This document shows, piece after piece, positions 1 to 9,409 of a DNA stretch of 64,000 nucleotides. Under the pieces are notes generated by a model that was given only the letters and a program-made list of their open reading frames with translations, was not told the DNA's origin and searched no databases. The stretch is from NCBI GenBank assembly GCA_018716285.1, contig DVKD01000046.1, positions 1 to 64,000 of the forward strand, in the 5' to 3' direction. The stretch's first letter is position 1. Every line of letters starts with the position of its first letter. This stretch comes from Candidatus Merdivicinus faecavium (lineage in GTDB: Bacteria; Bacillota; Clostridia; Oscillospirales; Ruminococcaceae). A program made the translations under genes and the position numbers.

Positions 1-483
1 ATCCCCGGCGTCAAGCGCATCCGCTTCTTCATGACCTTTGGCCAGAGCTACCTCACCCACATGAAGTGCCTGGAAAACGTCGGCATGCTCTCCACCTCCC
101 CCATTGAGTTCCAGGGCCAGCAGATTGTGCCCATCCAGTTCCTGAAGGCACTTCTGCCCGACCCCGCTTCGTTAGGCCCCCGCACTGTCGGCAAGACCAA
201 CATCGGCTGCATCTTCACCGGCAGAAAGGACGGCAAGGAAAAGACCGCCTATATCTACAATGTCTGCGACCATCAGGAGTGCTACAGGGAGGTCGGCTCC
301 CAGGCCATCTCCTACACCACCGGCGTGCCCGCCATGATCGGCGCCATGATGATGCTCACCGGCAAATGGGTGAAGCCCGGCGTCTACACCTGCGAGGAAT
401 TCGACCCGGATCCCTACATGGAAGCGCTGAACAAATGGGGCCTGCCCTGGCAGATCCAGGACAACCCGGCTCTGGTGGACTGA
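1..483 (+). CDS. Carboxynorspermidine synthase, C-terminal part (saccharopine dehydrogenase family)
   Basis: The reading frame is open from base 1, so the start lies outside the window and 160 codons remain. The residues FMTFGQSYLTHMKCLENVGM and the C-terminal segment are typical of the carboxynorspermidine (carboxyspermidine) dehydrogenase branch of the saccharopine dehydrogenase-like family. That enzyme reductively condenses a diamine with aspartate semialdehyde using NADPH in the cytoplasm. The TGA stop at 481-483 directly abuts the ATG of nspC, the next enzyme of the same pathway, which strongly supports the assignment. The NADPH-binding Rossmann half is missing from view. Confidence 0.87.
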   Translation: MPGVKRIRFFMTFGQSYLTHMKCLENVGMLSTSPIEFQGQQIVPIQFLKALLPDPASLGPRTVGKTNIGCIFTGRKDGKEKTAYIYNVCDHQECYREVGSQAISYTTGVPAMIGAMMMLTGKWVKPGVYTCEEFDPDPYMEALNKWGLPWQIQDNPALVD

Positions 484-1626
484 ATGGACAGAAACGAACT
501 CTTAGGGGGCGGGATCCCCACCCCCTATTTCCTGATCGACGAGAAAAAGCTCCGGGAGAATTTGGAGATCCTCCGGGAGGTGCAGGAGAAGGCCGGCTGC
601 AAGATCCTCCTCGCCCAGAAAGCCTTCTCCATGTTCTCGGTCTACCCCCTCCTGCGGGAATATCTGGCCGGTTCCACCGCCAGCGGCCTGTATGAGGCGC
701 GGCTCGGGCACGAGGAGTTCGGCGGCGAGACCCACGTCTTCTCCCCCGCCTACCGGGAGGAGGAATTTGCGGAGTTTCTGCGCTATGCCGACCACTTTGT
801 GTTCAATTCCTGCCGCCAGCTGAAGCTTTACGGGGAACGGGCCAAACAGGCCGGGAAACAGGTGGGGCTGCGGGTCAACCCGGAGTGCTCCACCCAGGAG
901 GGCCACGCCATCTACGACCCCTGCGCGCCCGGTTCCCGTTTGGGGACTACCCTCGCGAATTTCGACCCGGAGGTCCTGCCGCTGCTCGACGGGCTGCATT
1001 TCCACACCCTCTGCGAGCAGAATTCCGACGATTTGGAAACGACCGTCGCAGCCTTTGAGGAGAAGTTCGGGCCGTACATTCCCGGCCTCAAGTGGCTCAA
1101 TTTGGGCGGCGGCCACCACATCACCCGGGAGGATTACGACCGGGAGCGGCTCATCCGCATTGTCAAAGGCCTAAAAGAGCGCTGGAATGTGGAAGTTTAC
1201 CTCGAGCCCGGCGAAGCAGTCGTGCTGAATGCCGGCTACCTCGTCTCCAGCGTGCTGGAAACCCTCCATAACGGCATGGAGCTGGCCATTCTGGACACTT
1301 CGGCGGCCTGCCACATGCCGGATGTGCTGGAAATGCCCTACCGACCGCCGGTTCTGGAAAGCGGCCAGCCTGGGGAAAAGGCGTACACCTACCGTTTTGG
1401 CGGCCCCACCTGCCTCGCCGGGGACGTCATCGGGGATTACTCCTTCGACGAACCCCTGAATCCCGGCGACCCGGTCATTTTCGGGGACATGGCCCTTTAC
1501 ACGATGGTCAAGACCAACACCTTCAACGGGATGCCCCTCCCCGCCATCGCCCTGAAAACAGAATCCGGCGAGATCCGGCTGGTCAAACAGTTCGGGTACG
1601 AGGATTTCAAAGGGCGGCTCTCATAA
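484..1626 (+). CDS. nspC: Carboxynorspermidine/carboxyspermidine decarboxylase
   Basis: This 380-residue protein is a fold-type III PLP enzyme of the alanine racemase/ornithine decarboxylase superfamily. It decarboxylates carboxy(nor)spermidine to (nor)spermidine, the last step of the alternative polyamine route. The N-terminus TPYFLIDEKKLRENL, the PLP-lysine region ILLAQKAFSMFS (lysine near residue 45), the glycine-rich LNLGGGHH and the C-terminal GPTCLAGDVIGDY cysteine motif fit NspC. Length is normal for the family. It starts with no gap after the upstream synthase, so the two are co-transcribed and probably translationally coupled. A hairpin terminator follows. Confidence 0.93.
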   Translation: MDRNELLGGGIPTPYFLIDEKKLRENLEILREVQEKAGCKILLAQKAFSMFSVYPLLREYLAGSTASGLYEARLGHEEFGGETHVFSPAYREEEFAEFLRYADHFVFNSCRQLKLYGERAKQAGKQVGLRVNPECSTQEGHAIYDPCAPGSRLGTTLANFDPEVLPLLDGLHFHTLCEQNSDDLETTVAAFEEKFGPYIPGLKWLNLGGGHHITREDYDRERLIRIVKGLKERWNVEVYLEPGEAVVLNAGYLVSSVLETLHNGMELAILDTSAACHMPDVLEMPYRPPVLESGQPGEKAYTYRFGGPTCLAGDVIGDYSFDEPLNPGDPVIFGDMALYTMVKTNTFNGMPLPAIALKTESGEIRLVKQFGYEDFKGRLS

Positions 1627-1628
1627 AA

Positions 1629-1678
1629 GCAAAAAAGCCCCGTCCAGCCGCTTCCAAACGGCCGGACGGGGCTTTTTC
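1629..1678. terminator. Bidirectional Rho-independent terminator between nspC and the GDPD gene
   Basis: The stem pairs AAAAAGCCCCGTCC with GGACGGGGCTTTTT around a short loop, with A and T tracts on both sides. It can end transcripts of nspC (plus) and of the convergent glycerophosphodiesterase gene (minus). Confidence 0.85.
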
Positions 1679-1679
1679 G

Positions 1680-3590
1680 CTATCTGCGGAACATGAATTT
1701 CCAAAAACGCTTGGCGCTCTGGGAAAAGCTGTCCCCTGTAAAGAACCGCTCAAAGGCGTCGAGCAGCTTATCATTGGTGGCCGGCGCATCGACCAGCCGC
1801 CGCGCAAGATCGACGTTGTCGGTGATGATCCCGTCGACGTGCATATCCGCGAACCGCTCGATGTCGGCGTCGTCGTTGACCGTCCAGACGTACAGCCGCT
1901 TGCCGTTGTCGTGAAGGGAACGGACCATCGATTCGGTCACAAAATCATTGCGGATGCTGAACAGGTCGGCGTATTCGAGGTCATAAAAGGCCCCGTAGGC
2001 CACCGACAGGATATATCCTGTCACGAGGTCCGGGTCGGCCTCCTTGATCCCTTTGAGGAGGCGGTACTGCTGCGAGGTGATGACGCAGGAGTCGGTCATC
2101 CCATACTCCCGGATGAGGACGGCAACCTGTTCCTCCAGGCCCTGCTCCCGGCCGGTCGATTTGAGCTCGACGTTCAGGCGCAGCCCGTTTTCCCGCGCAA
2201 AGGCGAGCGCCTCCTCAAAGGTCGGGACCGGTTCCCCCGCGTAATCGGCGGAATACCAGCTGCCGACCTCCATCTCCTGCACCTCGGGCAGCGTCACCTC
2301 CCAGACATTTCGGCTGACTCCCGCCGTGCGGCGAAAGCTGCTGTCGTGCAGGAGGATCAGCGAGCCGTCGGCGAGCTGCTGGACATCCAGTTCAATCATA
2401 TCCGCGTCGTTTTCGAGAGCAAGCCGGAAGGCCGCCATCGTGTTCTCCGGCGCGCCCTTGGAATCCCCGCGGTGGGCGATGACCAGCGGGGTGCTGAATC
2501 CCTCCAGCATCCCAAAATCCCCCCGTGAGACCGACGGGAAGATATACCCCACATTGAGGACCGAGAGGGCGAGAAGGGTCAGCCCGATCCCCCATTTGAC
2601 CCGGGATTCCAGCGCGCGCCCGCGGGGAAGAGACAGGGCGCGCAGCGGGACCGCGCGCTCCTTCCGCACCCGCTTGAGGGAGAGGTAAAGCTGGCAGATT
2701 GCAATGCTGCAGGCCGGCATCGCGACGCACAGTCCCAGCAAAAGGAGCCCGAGGTTGCACCATTGGAACAGGTCAATAAAGAAGAACATGCCCATCGTCC
2801 CCGGCACAAAGGCCTTGGAGAGGAGCAGCGCCGCCCCCAGGAAAACCAGGTAGCAAAGCAGCCCGCCCGCCAGCAGCGCCCCCTGCCAGAGCAGCAGCAT
2901 GCCGCAGACCCGCGGCATCCGCCCTTTCTGAAGCTCCGCGCTAGAACGCCGCGCCTGGGAGAAGCTCTCGCCTTCAATGCTGAAAAAGCACAGGCTGAAG
3001 ACCCAGCGAAGGGAAAGGAAAAACAGCAGAAACAGCGCCGCCAGGACAAGCAGCAGCAGCCACCAGCGCTCCTGGATATACCGGGTGACCACCTCCGGCA
3101 CCTGGACCGTCGCCGCATAAACGAGGATGAGGGGGAAGATCGTCAGCGGCACGACTGCCAGCAGAAACGGGAGCATCCACAGATTGCGCGGCCTGAAAAG
3201 CCGGACAGCGCACCGGAATCCCGCCGTAAAAATCTGCCGTGCCGCCATCCTCCGCCCCTGGCCCGCCGCATAGAAATAAAGTGTCAGGCCGGACAGCTCC
3301 ACAAGGTTATATAACCCCCATCCCACGCACAGCCCGACTGCAAACAGAATGCCGGCCGGATGAGAAAAGTAGCGGCCAAGGTTGTCATCGGTGAGATAGG
3401 TCAGCCCGGCCATCCGAATGGAGAGGTTCAGCAGGGCGAGCGCGGTCGGGACAAGCACCCCGACCGCCGCAAGCTTATAAAGAAGCTCGAAGCGCAGCAG
3501 TCCGCGCCCGCCCTTCAGCAGACGGATATTCTCCCGGAAAAAGGTCCGCACCGAGAGCTCACCCGGACGCTTCCCCTTCGGAAGGCTCAT
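1680..3590 (-). CDS. Membrane-anchored glycerophosphodiester phosphodiesterase
   Basis: The 636-residue protein has an N-terminal half rich in hydrophobic helices (about residues 30-350, roughly eight membrane segments). A C-terminal GDPD domain follows from about residue 368, opening with VIAHRGDSKGAPENT and continuing with IELDVQ and LLHD, the metal and substrate-binding motifs. The family hydrolyses glycerophosphodiesters from lipids or teichoic acids to glycerol-3-phosphate and an alcohol, here probably at the membrane surface. I chose the ATG at 3590 because it overlaps the upstream stop as ATGA and has GGAGG six bases before it; a longer frame to 3638 lacks such a site. It is co-transcribed with the upstream RNA methyltransferase. 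Confidence 0.88.
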   Translation of the reverse strand: MSLPKGKRPGELSVRTFFRENIRLLKGGRGLLRFELLYKLAAVGVLVPTALALLNLSIRMAGLTYLTDDNLGRYFSHPAGILFAVGLCVGWGLYNLVELSGLTLYFYAAGQGRRMAARQIFTAGFRCAVRLFRPRNLWMLPFLLAVVPLTIFPLILVYAATVQVPEVVTRYIQERWWLLLLVLAALFLLFFLSLRWVFSLCFFSIEGESFSQARRSSAELQKGRMPRVCGMLLLWQGALLAGGLLCYLVFLGAALLLSKAFVPGTMGMFFFIDLFQWCNLGLLLLGLCVAMPACSIAICQLYLSLKRVRKERAVPLRALSLPRGRALESRVKWGIGLTLLALSVLNVGYIFPSVSRGDFGMLEGFSTPLVIAHRGDSKGAPENTMAAFRLALENDADMIELDVQQLADGSLILLHDSSFRRTAGVSRNVWEVTLPEVQEMEVGSWYSADYAGEPVPTFEEALAFARENGLRLNVELKSTGREQGLEEQVAVLIREYGMTDSCVITSQQYRLLKGIKEADPDLVTGYILSVAYGAFYDLEYADLFSIRNDFVTESMVRSLHDNGKRLYVWTVNDDADIERFADMHVDGIITDNVDLARRLVDAPATNDKLLDAFERFFTGDSFSQSAKRFWKFMFRR

Positions 3591-4726
3591 CTGTGCCTCC
3601 GTTCCGCTGCCGGGTCGGCATACTGGTACAGGTTGCATTTGAGCATCCCGTTGTAAAGCTTCCGCCGTTTGGTCGCGCGGCGGCTGAAATACTGCTCGAA
3701 CTCCTCATCCGGCGTGATGACCGCATAACTGAAGCCGTCCCGCTTGGGCATCACGCGGCCCATATCCCGATAGATCCGGCGCGCCTGGTCGACGTCGAGA
3801 AGGCGTTCGCCGTAGGGTGGGTTGGTGACAACGAGTCCGGTGTCGGTGACGGTGCGGAACTCCCGGACCGGCCGGATGCGGATCCGGACCCGCGGCGCGA
3901 CGCCGGCCTTATTGGCGTTCGAGAGGGCGAGCTCCACCGCCGCCGGGTCGATGTCGCTGCCGTAGCCGGCGAATTTCGCGTCGCGGCAGACGAGGTCGAG
4001 CCCCCGTGTGCGCTCTTCCGACCAGACCTTCGCGGGGATGCAGTCCCAGCTCTGGGCCGCAAAGCGGCGGCTGATGCCGGCCGGGATGTTCATGGCCTTG
4101 AGGGCGCCTTCGATTAAGAAGGTCCCCGACCCGCAGAAGGGATCGTAGAGGGTGGTATCCTGCCGCAGCCCGGCGACGTCGAGGATACCGGCGGCGAGGG
4201 TCTCCTTGATGGGGGCGTCGCTGCCGTTTCTGCGGTAGCCGCGCTTGTGCAGGCCCGCGCCCGAGGTGTCCAGGCAGATGCTGACCCGGTCCTTGAGGAT
4301 GGTAAACTGGATCTGATGGACAGCGCCGGTCTCCTCGAACCAGCCGACGCCGTATTTCTCCCGCAGCCGCTCGACCGCCGCCTTTTTGATGATCGACTGG
4401 CAGTCGGGGATGCTGTGGAGCTGGGAGCGGACCGACCGCCCTTTGACCGGGAAGGCGTCGTGGAGCCCGATGAACTCCTCAAACGGCAGCGCGCGCACCT
4501 GGTCGAAAAGCTCCGCAAAGGACCGCGCCTCGAATTCCCCCAGGCAAAGGAGGACCCGCTCCGCTGTCCGCAGATTGAGGTTTGCCCGCGCAAGGATGTC
4601 AAAGCCGCCCGAAAACGCAACCCTTCCATCCGCGGCGGCGACGTTTTCCGCCCCCATCCGCTTTAACTCCCCCGCGAGGACGCTTTCCAGCCCAAAATGA
4701 CAGGGCGCAAGATATTGATAAGGCAT
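3587..4726 (-). CDS. THUMP-domain class I RNA methyltransferase (RlmL/YpsC-like)
   Basis: The 379-residue protein has an N-terminal ferredoxin-like/THUMP region (residues 1-160) and a SAM-dependent methyltransferase domain with YDPFCGSGTFLIEGA (SAM binding) and VVTNPPYGERL (the NPPY catalytic motif of N-methylation of guanine). Relatives modify 23S rRNA guanosines as m2G, and this is the likely role. The start at 4726 has AAGGAGA upstream; the frame extends further upstream but without a ribosome site. The stop overlaps the GDPD start by four bases, indicating coupling, although the functions are unrelated. Confidence 0.88.
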   Translation of the reverse strand: MPYQYLAPCHFGLESVLAGELKRMGAENVAAADGRVAFSGGFDILARANLNLRTAERVLLCLGEFEARSFAELFDQVRALPFEEFIGLHDAFPVKGRSVRSQLHSIPDCQSIIKKAAVERLREKYGVGWFEETGAVHQIQFTILKDRVSICLDTSGAGLHKRGYRRNGSDAPIKETLAAGILDVAGLRQDTTLYDPFCGSGTFLIEGALKAMNIPAGISRRFAAQSWDCIPAKVWSEERTRGLDLVCRDAKFAGYGSDIDPAAVELALSNANKAGVAPRVRIRIRPVREFRTVTDTGLVVTNPPYGERLLDVDQARRIYRDMGRVMPKRDGFSYAVITPDEEFEQYFSRRATKRRKLYNGMLKCNLYQYADPAAERRHR

Positions 4727-4754
4727 AGCAATCTCCTTTTCCGGGAATTTATCC

Positions 4755-4803
4755 AAAAAGCCCCACCCATTCCCGCACAGGGAGGGAAGGGGTGGGGCTT
4801 CCT
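4755..4803 (-). terminator. Rho-independent terminator after clpX
   Basis: On the minus strand AAGCCCCACCCC-type arms pair with GGGTGGGGCTTTTT, giving a strong GC stem followed by a U tract, just downstream of the clpX stop. The hairpin separates the clp operon from the methyltransferase gene. Confidence 0.85.
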
Positions 4804-4830
4804 TTGATCGAGAATGGCACAAACCGTCTT

Positions 4831-6096
4831 TTACGCCTGCGGCAGCTTTTTGCGGCGCTGCACCTTTGCCGATTCCTTGCCCTCGACGACCTCGGGGGTA
4901 ATGACGACCCGCGCGATGCTCTCGTCGGAAGGCACCATGTACATCAGGTTGAGCAGCGTCTCCTCCATGATGTTGCGGAGGCCGCGGGCGCCGGTCTTGC
5001 GCTTCATCGCCTCCCGCGCGACGGCGTGCATGGTGGCGTCGTCCATGACGAGCTCGACCCCATCAAGGCCGAACATCGCGCTGTACTGGCGGTAAAGCGA
5101 GTTCTTCGGCTCGGTCAGGATGCGGACAAGCTGGTCCTCGTCGAGGTCTTCGAGGGTCGTGATGACCGGAAGACGGCCGACCAGCTCGGGGATGAGCCCG
5201 AACCGGACCAGGTCCTGCGGGATGATCTGCTTGATGAGCTCGTTTTTGCTCTTGTCGTCCTTTTTCTTGACGTCGCCGTTAAAGCCCATCGTCGAGGACT
5301 CCATCCGCTTGCCGATGATCTTGTCGATCCCCTCGAAGGCGCCGCCGCAGATGAAGAGGATATCCTTGGTATCGAGCTGGATAAACTCCTGGTGCGGGTG
5401 CTTGCGTCCGCCCTGCGGGGGCACATTGGCGACCGTCCCCTCGAGAATTTTGAGGAGCGCCTGCTGGACGCCCTCACCGCTGACGTCGCGGGTGATGGAG
5501 GGGTTTTCGGACTTGCGGGAGATCTTATCGATCTCGTCGATATAGATGATGCCCCGTTCCGCCGCTTCGATGTCGTAGTCTGCGGCCTGGATCAGCCTGA
5601 CCAGGACGTTTTCAACGTCATCGCCGACGTAGCCCGCCTCTGTCAGGGTGGTCGCGTCCGCAATGGCGAAGGGGACGTTCAAGACCTTGGCAAGGGTCCT
5701 GGCGAGCTCGGTTTTGCCGACGCCGGTCGGGCCGAGCATCAGCACGTTGCTCTTCTGGAGGACGACGTTCTCGTCGTCCACATCCATGAAGATGCGCTTA
5801 TAGTGGTTGTAAACCGCCACCGAGAGGGCGATTTTCGCCTTATCCTGGCCGACGACATATTCGTCGAGCACAGCCTTGATCTCGACCGGCTTTAAGAGGT
5901 TGATCTCGCTGCCGCCGCGGCTGTGCTGGCCCTTCCGCGCGCCGGCCGGGGCAAAAAGCCCTTCCTCGGCCAGCATCTCATAGCAGAGCCCGACGCACTC
6001 GTCGCAGATGTAAGCGTTGGTCGAATGAACCATCCGATGAACACTCCGCTCCGGCTTGCCGCAAAAGCTGCAGCAGATTTCCTTGTTACCTGGCAT
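4831..6096 (-). CDS. clpX: ATP-dependent Clp protease ATP-binding subunit ClpX
   Basis: This 421-residue AAA+ unfoldase recognises tagged or misfolded proteins and feeds them to ClpP. An N-terminal zinc-binding domain uses Cys9, Cys12, Cys31 and Cys34. Walker A is GPTGVGKTE, Walker B is IIYIDEIDK, and the C-terminal subdomain includes the RGLR sensor-2 region (KTGARGLR). Length is normal. It follows clpP on the same strand with a gap of 36 bases, in the conserved tig-clpP-clpX order. A terminator closes the unit. Confidence 0.97.
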   Translation of the reverse strand: MPGNKEICCSFCGKPERSVHRMVHSTNAYICDECVGLCYEMLAEEGLFAPAGARKGQHSRGGSEINLLKPVEIKAVLDEYVVGQDKAKIALSVAVYNHYKRIFMDVDDENVVLQKSNVLMLGPTGVGKTELARTLAKVLNVPFAIADATTLTEAGYVGDDVENVLVRLIQAADYDIEAAERGIIYIDEIDKISRKSENPSITRDVSGEGVQQALLKILEGTVANVPPQGGRKHPHQEFIQLDTKDILFICGGAFEGIDKIIGKRMESSTMGFNGDVKKKDDKSKNELIKQIIPQDLVRFGLIPELVGRLPVITTLEDLDEDQLVRILTEPKNSLYRQYSAMFGLDGVELVMDDATMHAVAREAMKRKTGARGLRNIMEETLLNLMYMVPSDESIARVVITPEVVEGKESAKVQRRKKLPQA

Positions 6097-6132
6097 ATCC
6101 TCGTTTATCTCCCTTCAAACCGCCGGTATCGA

Positions 6133-6714
6133 TCAGCGATGGGTAAAAATCTGGTCGATCAGGCCGTATTCAAGCGCCTCCTCGGCAGTCATGAAGTTGT
6201 CGCGCTCGCAGTCGGCCGCAACCTTCTCAAGCGGCTGCCCCGTGTTCTCCGAAAGGATGCGGTTGAGCCGCCCTTTCACGAGTTCCAGGCGCTTCAGATG
6301 GAGGGCCATATCGGTGATCTGGCCCTGGGTGCCCGCGGAGGGCTGGTGGATCATGATCTCGCTGTTGGGAAGGGCGATGCGCTTGCCCTTGGCCCCGCTC
6401 GACAGCAGGAAAGCGCCCATCGACGCCGCCATGCCGACGCAGATGGTCGACACGTCGCATTTGATGAACTGCATGGTGTCATAGATCGCCATACCGGCCG
6501 TCACCGAGCCGCCGGGGCTGTTGATGTAAAGGCTGATGTCCTTGTCGGGATCCTGACTCTCGAGGTAAAGCAGCTGCGCGACGACCAGCGAGGCCGAAGC
6601 GTCGTTGACCTCCTCGCAGAGCATGATGATGCGGTCGTTTAAGAGGCGGGAAAAAATATCGTAGGAGCGTTCGCCGCGGCTGGTCTGCTCCACGACCATT
6701 GGCACTAAACTCAT
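6133..6714 (-). CDS. clpP: ATP-dependent Clp protease proteolytic subunit ClpP
   Basis: The 193-residue serine peptidase forms the two-ring tetradecameric chamber that works with ClpX. The catalytic triad is visible as Ser98 (in GMAASMG), His123 (IMIHQP) and Asp172 (ERDNFM), numbered as in Bacillus subtilis ClpP. The start at 6714 ([10 protein letters not shown]) was preferred over an upstream in-frame start because GGAGG sits at good spacing and the N-terminus matches the family. It lies between tig and clpX, and a candidate promoter lies upstream at about 6854. Confidence 0.97.
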   Translation of the reverse strand: MSLVPMVVEQTSRGERSYDIFSRLLNDRIIMLCEEVNDASASLVVAQLLYLESQDPDKDISLYINSPGGSVTAGMAIYDTMQFIKCDVSTICVGMAASMGAFLLSSGAKGKRIALPNSEIMIHQPSAGTQGQITDMALHLKRLELVKGRLNRILSENTGQPLEKVAADCERDNFMTAEEALEYGLIDQIFTHR

Positions 6715-6760
6715 AAATGAGACCTCCATTTCAAAAAGTGGCAGAAACACGTACAACTAC

Positions 6761-6859
6761 CAGGCGGCGCCGTTCCCGGCCGTACCGCCTGATAGCTGCA
6801 CGCAAACCGTTACTATGCGAATCCGGCTTTTGCCGCAAAGTCGGTCACATTTTAGTATA
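6761..6859 (-). promoter_or_regulatory. Candidate clpP promoter and leader hairpin
   Basis: On the minus strand TATACT (6854-6859) resembles a -10 box, though no good -35 is seen. Downstream, CAGGCGG (6761-6767 on plus) pairs with CCGCCTG (6785-6791) to form a GC hairpin in the presumed 5' leader. I found neither a CIRCE element nor a CtsR heptad repeat here, so heat-shock control by HrcA or CtsR is not supported. Confidence 0.35.
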
Positions 6860-6924
6860 GACCGGAAAAATGAACGCAAAACATCCGATCTGCAACCTTT
6901 TCGTGAATTGAGAGCAAGCCGTCC

Positions 6925-8205
6925 TTATTCGGCAACCGCGCTGTCGCGGATGAGGTCGATCGCCTTGTTGGAAGCGATATCCTTTGCGACATCGGCGGAG
7001 GGGATGATGCCCTTGATCTTCTCGACATCCATCTTGTAGGCTTCCGCCAGACGGGCATACTCCTTCTCGATCTCCTCCTCGGTGGCCTCGATCTTCTCGA
7101 GCTCGACGATCTTCTCGAGGGCCAGGCGGACCTTGACCCGGCGCTGCGCCTGGGCTTCAAAGGTCTTGCGGAAGGAATCGCGGTTCATGCCGGTGTACTG
7201 GAGGTACATGTTGAGCTCCAGGCCCTGCTGGTTTAAGCGGTACTCAAAGTCGCGGATCATCTCGTCGATCTGGACCTCGTACATCTCCTCGGGGATCTCG
7301 CCCTCGAGGTTCTCGATGACGGTGTCGATGAGCTTGTTCTCAAAGGCGTCGGAAGCGGTCTTTTCGTTGGCCTCAGCCAGGCGCTTGCGGATATCTTCCT
7401 TCAGGGCGTCGAGGGTGTCGAACTCACTGACATCCTTGGCAAACTCGTCGTCCACCTCAGGGAGCTCCTTGGCGTTGATCTCATGCAGGACAACCTTGAA
7501 GACAGCGGGCTTGCCCTTGAGCTCCTCCGCATGGTAATCCTCGGGGAAGGTGACGTTCACGTCGAAGGCGTCGCCGGCATTGTGGCCAACGATCTGATCC
7601 TCGAAGCCGGGGATAAACTGGCCGGAGCCGAGGGTGAGGTTAAACTTCTCCGCCTTGCCGCCCTCGAAAGCGACATCGTCGACAAAGCCCTCGAAGTCAA
7701 TGATGACAGAGTCGCCGTTTTCGGCGGGACGGCCCTCGACGGTAATGGTGCGGGCGTTGCGGTTGCGCAGGCGGTCGATCTCGGCGGCGATGTCCTCGTC
7801 GGTCACTTCCTTGACTTCCTTGGATGCCTTGATGCCCTTGTAATCCTTGATGGAAACCTCGGGCTTGGTGGTGCAGACGGCCTTAAAGGTCACGCCGTTT
7901 TCCTTGGAAAGCTCCGCCACATCGACAGAGGGAGGGCAGACGATCTCGATGCCGGCCTCTTCGACCGCGCTGCGGACAGCCTCGGGATAGAGGTCGTTGA
8001 CAGCTTCTTCAAAGAAGAAGCCCTCGCCGTACAGCTTCTCGATGGTCTTGCGGGGGGCTTTGCCCTTGCGGAAGCCGGGGATCTCGATTCTCTTGACCCG
8101 TCTTTTATAAACCTTGTCACAGGCCTTATCAAAATCCTCAGCGGAAACCTTGATTTCCAGCTCCACCTTGTTGGTGGCGGTGTTGTTTTTGGATACTAAG
8201 CTCAT
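6925..8205 (-). CDS. tig: Trigger factor (ribosome-associated chaperone and peptidyl-prolyl isomerase)
   Basis: The 426-residue protein binds the ribosome exit tunnel and folds nascent chains. The N-terminal ribosome-binding domain contains IPGFRKGKAP, the signature loop that contacts L23. A central FKBP-type isomerase domain (GDSVIIDFEGFVDD to SGQFIPGFEDQIVG) is followed by an alpha-helical C-terminal chaperone region. The start at 8205 has AGGAGGA seven bases upstream. It is the first gene of the tig-clpP-clpX cluster and has its own promoter. Confidence 0.96.
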   Translation of the reverse strand: MSLVSKNNTATNKVELEIKVSAEDFDKACDKVYKRRVKRIEIPGFRKGKAPRKTIEKLYGEGFFFEEAVNDLYPEAVRSAVEEAGIEIVCPPSVDVAELSKENGVTFKAVCTTKPEVSIKDYKGIKASKEVKEVTDEDIAAEIDRLRNRNARTITVEGRPAENGDSVIIDFEGFVDDVAFEGGKAEKFNLTLGSGQFIPGFEDQIVGHNAGDAFDVNVTFPEDYHAEELKGKPAVFKVVLHEINAKELPEVDDEFAKDVSEFDTLDALKEDIRKRLAEANEKTASDAFENKLIDTVIENLEGEIPEEMYEVQIDEMIRDFEYRLNQQGLELNMYLQYTGMNRDSFRKTFEAQAQRRVKVRLALEKIVELEKIEATEEEIEKEYARLAEAYKMDVEKIKGIIPSADVAKDIASNKAIDLIRDSAVAE

Positions 8206-8302
8206 GAAACATCCTCCTGTTATTTCATCCAAATCCCGGCAATCCGGTCCTCGGACACATTTTCTGAGAAGTAAAGGCTATAATAGCTTTTCAGACCTTT
8301 CT

Positions 8303-8331
8303 ATTATAGCACAAATCGATTCCTTTTGCCA
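8303..8331 (-). promoter_or_regulatory. Sigma-A promoter of tig with extended -10
   Basis: On the minus strand an extended -10 TGCTATAAT (TATAAT at 8303-8308) is preceded 17 bases upstream by TGGCAA (8326-8331). The site lies about 100 bases before the tig start. Confidence 0.65.
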
Positions 8332-8363
8332 CAATTTCTCTCTTTTTTTTGGTTTTCCACGAC

Positions 8364-9041
8364 TTAACCGATTTTTTTGGGAGTAAATTGGAGAAAATCA
8401 CAAGATACCAGCCGGAAATCAATGCCAAGCCGCTCCCCGTTGATGGCGTAGCCCTTGGAGTAGCCGTGGATGTGCCCGTAGTAAACCTGTTTGATGCCGT
8501 ATTCGTGCAGCACCTCAAGGATCTCGTAGCACTCCCCCGCCCCGTAGATCGGCGGGTAGTGCAGAAAGACGATCGGTTCCCCCGGAAGCTTCTTCCCCGC
8601 TTCCAGCGAAAGCCGGAGCCGCCCGCATTCCCGCAGCAGGATCTTCTTGTCGGTCTGGTCGTTCATCCAGCCGCGGGTGCCGCACAGGACATGCCCCTCG
8701 CAGGCATACGCGTTGTTGAACAGGATCTCAAGGGTCGAAAATCCGTTTTCGGCAAAGAATTTTTCCACCTTGGTCTTGGTCGAAAACCAGAGGTCGTGGT
8801 TCCCCTTTAACAGCAGCTTTCGCCCGGGCAGCCGGTCGAGGAAGGCGAAATCCTCCCGGCTTTCGGATATATCGAGCCCCCAGGAAATATCCCCCGCGAT
8901 GACGACGGTATCCTCCGGGCGGACTGCGGCGCGCCAGTTTTCCTCCAGCCGCTCGACGTAGTTTTCCCAGCCAGGGAAGATATCCATCGGCTTTTCCACC
9001 CCGAGCGAAAGATGGAGATCCGCAATCGCAAATAGACTCAT
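8364..9041 (-). CDS. Calcineurin-like metallophosphoesterase
   Basis: The 225-residue cytoplasmic protein carries the metallophosphoesterase metal motifs in order: ADLHLS near residue 7 (D-x-H), AGDISWG (GD), LKGNHDLW (GNHD), an IVFLHYPP histidine and YYGHIHG (GH-x-H). These bind two metal ions and hydrolyse phosphomono- or diesters; the natural substrate cannot be read from sequence. The start at 9041 has AAAGGGTG upstream and gives an N-terminus that begins right at the first beta strand. It stands alone between tig and a divergent DUF1540 gene. Confidence 0.86.
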   Translation of the reverse strand: MSLFAIADLHLSLGVEKPMDIFPGWENYVERLEENWRAAVRPEDTVVIAGDISWGLDISESREDFAFLDRLPGRKLLLKGNHDLWFSTKTKVEKFFAENGFSTLEILFNNAYACEGHVLCGTRGWMNDQTDKKILLRECGRLRLSLEAGKKLPGEPIVFLHYPPIYGAGECYEILEVLHEYGIKQVYYGHIHGYSKGYAINGERLGIDFRLVSCDFLQFTPKKIG

Positions 9042-9238
9042 GACGCACCCTTTCCGTTTTGATTTTGAGTAAAGAGATTTTTCCAGCAGAATAATCCGGC
9101 GGGAAACTGCCACACTAACAACCGGAGGGAAACCTCCGCCGGATCCTTCGGAAAAAGACGTTTCCCGTTTTTCCGTTTGCTCCGGCTCCTTCATTCTCCA
9201 AAAAATAAAACCGGCGAAAGCCAAAGGAGGCAAACACT

Positions 9239-9409
9239 ATGTCCACCATCGGCCAGAATAAGCCCACCATTTCCTGCGTGGAGTGCGACGCAGTCAACTG
9301 CATCCACAACAACCATGAAAACTGCTGCACCGCCCGGAACATCAAGATCGGCACCCATTCCGCCTGCACCTGCTCCGAAACCGTCTGCCAGAGTTTCCAG
9401 GCAAAGTAA
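9239..9409 (+). CDS. DUF1540 small cysteine-rich protein
   Basis: The 56-residue protein contains nine cysteines, including the pattern ISCVECDAVNCIHN ... CTCSETVCQSF, which matches the short DUF1540 family of clostridia, presumed to bind metal. AAAGGAGG lies at ideal distance from the ATG. The gene stands alone on the plus strand between minus-strand neighbours and is followed about 180 bases later by a plus-strand terminator, so it is probably a single-gene transcript. No experimental function is known to me for the family. Reading direction and cysteine pattern make it a real gene despite its size. Confidence 0.85.
   Translation: MSTIGQNKPTISCVECDAVNCIHNNHENCCTARNIKIGTHSACTCSETVCQSFQAK

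Noticed and set aside
4792-5895. A 367-codon plus-strand frame antisense to clpX
   Set aside because: ClpX is unmistakable on the minus strand; the frame is low-complexity and charge-rich, typical of antisense reading in GC-rich DNA.
6715-6924. CIRCE or CtsR operator upstream of clpP
   Set aside because: Neither the TTAGCACTC/GAGTGCTAA repeat nor the GGTCAAA heptads are present.
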